Shown here: one piece after another, positions 42,792-45,446 of the stretch
Layout: the number at the start of each line of letters is the position of its first letter
How positions within the stretch are numbered: the first letter of the stretch is position 1
Source: Desulfovibrio sp.
Lineage (GTDB): Bacteria; Desulfobacterota; Desulfovibrionia; Desulfovibrionales; Desulfovibrionaceae
DNA length: 45,446 bases
Direction: 5' to 3'
Assembly (NCBI GenBank): GCA_031272405.1
Contig: JAISTW010000005.1
Coordinates: 1-45,446 of the forward strand
Notes under the pieces: model-generated
What the model saw: only the letters and a program-made list of their open reading frames with translations
Told to the model about the DNA's origin: nothing
Databases searched by the model: none
Made by a program: the position numbers and the translations under genes

Positions 42792-43733
42792 CTATTCCTC
42801 CCCATATTCGGCCAGTTCTTCCAGCATGTCGCGGGACGGGGCGAAAAAGAGCGTGCCCGTCACAGCCGTGCTGAAGTCAAGCAGCCTGTCGGTATTGCCT
42901 TCCGGTTCGCCGACGAACATGTTTTCCAGCATTTTTCTGGTGGTGGAAAACGTGGAGGCGTATCCGATGAAATAGGTGCCGTACTCGCCCTTTGCGGGAT
43001 TGGCGAAGGGCATGTTGGCCCTGACGATTTTCAGCTCGTTGCCCTCATCGTCGGAAATATTCGTCACCGCGTTGTGGGCGTTTTCCGGTTTTTGCCCGTC
43101 GTCCAGCTCAAGGTCGTTGTATTTTCTCCGGCCTATGGCTTTTTCCTGCTCTTCCGTGGACAGCGCGTTCCATCCTTTCATGTCGTGAATGTATTTCTGG
43201 ACAAAAACATAACTCCCGCCGGCAAACCTGGGGTCCTCGTCGCCGATGCAGGCAAAGGCGGGACGTTCCTCCTCCTCGGGATTTTCCGTGCCGTCCACAA
43301 AACCGATGATGGCCCGGCCGTCAAAATACCGGAAGCCGTGCACCTCATCCACCGGCGTCGTCACGCCGTCCAGCGCCGAGCTGACTTGCGCCGCGAGTTC
43401 AAGGCAGACGTCCTGCCGCGAGCCCCTGATGTGGAACAGCAAATCTCCCGGTGTGGAAACAGCCGTATGCTTTTTCCCCTTGATTTCCTTGAACGGCTCC
43501 AGTTCTCCGGGGGCGGAGAGACGGGGGAACAGCCGCTTCCAGGCTTGGGCGCCGAAGGCCATGACGCAGCTGACCTGGGCTTCGGGAAACCTGTTGCGCA
43601 TGCTCCTCACAAGGGCCGGCAGGGCGGAACACAAATCCCGGACGGCGGGCGGAGTCCTTTTTCCCCTGTTGAGCCCAAAAACCATAAACAGAGCGTTTTC
43701 ACCCGGCGTCAACGTCACATCCTGCGGATTCAT
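42792..43733 (-). CDS. Dye-decolourising (DyP-type) heme peroxidase
   Basis: A 313-aa DyP of the bacterial B/YfeX-like class. The distal motif GFVDGTENP (GxxDG with catalytic Asp) is intact. The expected proximal heme His is in ENAHNAV, and later motifs FIGYAST and the end NTDRLLDFSTAVTGTLFFAP match the class. There is no signal peptide, so it is cytoplasmic. ATG 43733 has GAGGTGA just before it. The gene overlaps the CitXG gene's tail by 35 bp. Members of this class are linked to peroxide handling or heme chemistry; the physiological substrate is unclear. Confidence 0.92.
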   Translation of the reverse strand: MNPQDVTLTPGENALFMVFGLNRGKRTPPAVRDLCSALPALVRSMRNRFPEAQVSCVMAFGAQAWKRLFPRLSAPGELEPFKEIKGKKHTAVSTPGDLLFHIRGSRQDVCLELAAQVSSALDGVTTPVDEVHGFRYFDGRAIIGFVDGTENPEEEERPAFACIGDEDPRFAGGSYVFVQKYIHDMKGWNALSTEEQEKAIGRRKYNDLELDDGQKPENAHNAVTNISDDEGNELKIVRANMPFANPAKGEYGTYFIGYASTFSTTRKMLENMFVGEPEGNTDRLLDFSTAVTGTLFFAPSRDMLEELAEYGEE

Positions 43734-45285
43734 GGTCACCTCGCTTGATAGTCTTTTTCCCGCTTGTAGTCATTTTCCCGCTCCTTGGCAAGAGCGGTCC
43801 CCCCGCTTGCTTTTCGACCTTGTGCATGAACCAGGTCAAGGCCAGCAGATCTGCGGAACCGCCTGGGCTGAGGTTGCGGCGCACCAGCTCGGCGTCCAGG
43901 GCCAGCACAGCCTCCCGCCAATCCGGGCTGTCCAGCAGCCCCGAATTTTGCAGCTCCCCGGCCTTTGCCTGAACCATTCCGAGGGCATCAAACCCTGAAG
44001 CTCTGGCAAGGATGGTGGTGTCATCCACCACAGCCATAAGGGAGACAAGGGCGCGTATCATGGCCCTGTTGCTTTCCTCCCCGCCGTCAAGCGCTCTTCT
44101 CAGCGTCGGCAGACCTGTGTTGATGACAGACGGCAAGCCTGCCTCCATTTCGCCCCGGATGCCCGATATTCCATAAGCGCGGTACATTCTTTCTCCGGCC
44201 GTCTCTGGGGCGGCGCGCGCAGCCTCCAGCTCCCTGGCGACGATGCCCTTGGTCATTTCCCGCAAGCGCGCGCAGACAGCTTCAGGCGTGACGGACGCGC
44301 CGCTTCCGACAAGGAGGCCCGTTGCGCCCAGAGCAAGCCCCAGGGAAAAAAGAAGGCCTTTCTGGGTGTTTACGCCGCCTGTCGCCCGGAACATGTCCTT
44401 TTCGGCCTCCAGGCCAATCGCGCGGAGGACGGGCAGCAGGGCCTCATCCGCGCCTTGATGCCGGATGCCGGCCTCGACGCATCTGGTAAGGCCGAAAGCG
44501 ATGGCCGCCGAACTTCTTTGAAAGGTAAAAAAATCCATGTCCCTGTGGGAGCCGCTGTGGAAGGGATCCACCAGGCCGGGGGAAGGCGAGGCCGCCGCTT
44601 CGCACAACATGGATTCGATTCCGAGGGAACCATAGTATGCCGCCTTCGCCGATATGGAGCGGCTCATATCCGCATGAAAGGCCGTGAAAAATTTTTCGAC
44701 GCGGGCCATGATTTCCGCCGGGTCGTGGCGGCGTTCGCGCTGACAGGCTATGGCGAGATCCCCGCAGACGAAACAGGTCCGGCCGGCGCCCCGTCCAGGC
44801 GAGGAGACGGCTTTCCCCTCTCTGTCGTAAACATCAATGTCCAGCAGCCTAGCGTATTCTGTTTCCGATTCCAGCCGGCAGGCGAGTTCCTTGACCGCGG
44901 CTGGTTCGCCCTCCACGGCAAAAACTGCGTGGGGCCCCGTTTTTTCGTGCGCCGACAGCAGCGCCGAAACATCCAGCGTTGCTCCGACGCGCTCCAGGGC
45001 ATGCCGAAACAGCGTTCTGATCCGGGGAGAATCCTTTATCGGCCCGGGCATGTTGAGGGAAAGGCTGACGCACGTTCCGGGGTGTTTCTCCTGGAAACGT
45101 CCGCGGCGGGCAACGCGCGCCTCTTTGGCGTCAAGAAGTTCCTGCGGACTGACTTCGGACATATCGGGGAAAGGCGTTCCCTTGCCCTTGACTGTATTTT
45201 CAGAACGAAGCCCGGAGAGCGCCTGTCCCCCCGACGAGTTCAAACACTCTCCGGACTGTGGAGGATCACGTTGGTTGCTTTCCAC
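43699..45285 (-). CDS. citXG: CitX-CitG fusion, citrate lyase prosthetic-group enzymes
   Basis: A protein of up to 528 aa combining two steps that make and attach the citrate lyase cofactor. The CitX part (residues ~44-205) has LLDAKEARVARR, VSLSLNMPGPIKDS, YARLLDIDVYDREG and CFVCGDLAIACQRERRHDP, the apo-citrate lyase phosphoribosyl-dephospho-CoA transferase pattern. The CitG part follows (SAKAAYYGS, LVDPFHSGSHRDMDFFTF, GVNTQKGLLFSLG, GGSADLLALTWF), the triphosphoribosyl-dephospho-CoA synthase. GTG 45285 gives the longest form. ATG 45162 gives the usual CitX N-terminus but lacks a ribosome-binding site. The citrate lyase subunits are not in the window. The end of an IS1-family element lies 40 bp upstream. 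Confidence 0.9.
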   Translation of the reverse strand: MESNQRDPPQSGECLNSSGGQALSGLRSENTVKGKGTPFPDMSEVSPQELLDAKEARVARRGRFQEKHPGTCVSLSLNMPGPIKDSPRIRTLFRHALERVGATLDVSALLSAHEKTGPHAVFAVEGEPAAVKELACRLESETEYARLLDIDVYDREGKAVSSPGRGAGRTCFVCGDLAIACQRERRHDPAEIMARVEKFFTAFHADMSRSISAKAAYYGSLGIESMLCEAAASPSPGLVDPFHSGSHRDMDFFTFQRSSAAIAFGLTRCVEAGIRHQGADEALLPVLRAIGLEAEKDMFRATGGVNTQKGLLFSLGLALGATGLLVGSGASVTPEAVCARLREMTKGIVARELEAARAAPETAGERMYRAYGISGIRGEMEAGLPSVINTGLPTLRRALDGGEESNRAMIRALVSLMAVVDDTTILARASGFDALGMVQAKAGELQNSGLLDSPDWREAVLALDAELVRRNLSPGGSADLLALTWFMHKVEKQAGGPLLPRSGKMTTSGKKTIKRGDHESAGCDVDAG

Positions 45286-45325
45286 TTATCATTGTCTCTC
45301 CGGAGCCGTCAATCCCAAAATGCGT

Positions 45326-45446
45326 GTGAGAGTTTTACGTTAGCAATGATAAAAGTTCGTTGATGCTCCCGTTGACCCGAAATCTGGCAAACAAGCCCAA
45401 GGTCATATGAACCATCTCAAGAGAACGACTGACAATTTGCGTCCTC
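45326..45446 (-). mobile_element. End of a second IS1-family element (continues past the window)
   Basis: These 121 bp match 25915-26035 with only two mismatches. They start with the same terminal repeat TGAGAGTTTTAC and on the minus strand encode the transposase C-terminus VHMTLGLFARFRVNGSINE, ending LLSLLT and TAA. The preceding residues read SRSLEM in one frame. Whether this copy is intact cannot be seen. It has the same orientation as the first copy and sits just upstream of citXG. Confidence 0.8.

Noticed and set aside
25915-45446. Composite transposon carrying the whole 19.4-kb segment
   Set aside because: The segment includes core flagellar genes and a biosynthetic decarboxylase, and the left copy cannot make its own transposase. 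Independent insertions are the simpler reading.

Overview
The window looks like a chromosomal segment of a GC-rich, motile, Gram-negative anaerobe, most likely a deltaproteobacterium of the Desulfovibrionaceae type. The pointers are the flagellar order flgN-flgK-flgL-csrA-fliW, long FlgK and FlgL proteins, a YcaO-TPR protein beside prmA, and a citrate-lyase accessory gene. No 16S or ribosomal-protein marker lies in the window, so this placement is an inference.

Region 1 (about 1-17353) is one co-oriented minus-strand series of about twelve genes. It runs from a MalT-like LuxR regulator (14777-17353) down to pbpC (153-2402). Between them are a tiny membrane protein, a beta/gamma-crystallin protein, an HExxH protein, a DUF1036-like protein, a DUF4384-like protein, a TPR-CHAT caspase-like protein, three small or unknown secreted proteins and an 1867-residue alpha-2-macroglobulin (A2M). 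Nearly every product except the regulator has a signal peptide or membrane segment. This reads as an envelope system that combines a protease trap, a cell-wall synthase and a caspase-fold protease. Two of its proteins share an almost identical mature N-terminal motif (NKPGTRDLV followed by acidic residues). Its upstream edge sits on a truncated dinJ-yafQ-like toxin-antitoxin relic (17385-17525), followed by a fragment of a PEP-mutase-like gene (17857-18051). That suggests insertion or rearrangement at this point.

Region 2 (18099-25686) is housekeeping: an MltA lytic transglycosylase, a hot-dog thioesterase, an unknown membrane protein, prmA, a YcaO-TPR protein, cheW, a DsbD-type thiol reductase, and tRNA-Lys(CTT) with its promoter and terminator.

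Region 3 (25687-31133) begins with a 480-bp, internally deleted IS1-family element with perfect 12-bp terminal inverted repeats. It is followed by a response-regulator diguanylate cyclase, an orphan RND membrane-fusion protein, arginine decarboxylase and a YbjQ-like protein.

Region 4 (31272-36461) is a tight minus-strand operon: a nitroreductase, an HpcH/HpaI aldolase, an NAD-dependent sugar epimerase, an atypical KdsB-like cytidylyltransferase, a hexapeptide acyltransferase, an HAD phosphatase and a secreted protein. The combination suggests a pathway to an uncommon CMP-activated keto-sugar acid.

Region 5 (36623-41775) holds a putative sigma-54 promoter and the late flagellar operon flgN-flgK-flgL-csrA-fliW. 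FlgK and FlgL carry perfect Asp-box motifs in their expanded middle domains.

Region 6 (41783-45446) has an O-methyltransferase, a DyP peroxidase and a CitX-CitG fusion on the minus strand. At the right edge is the end of a second IS1-family copy in the same orientation as the first, so about 19.4 kb lies between direct IS repeats.
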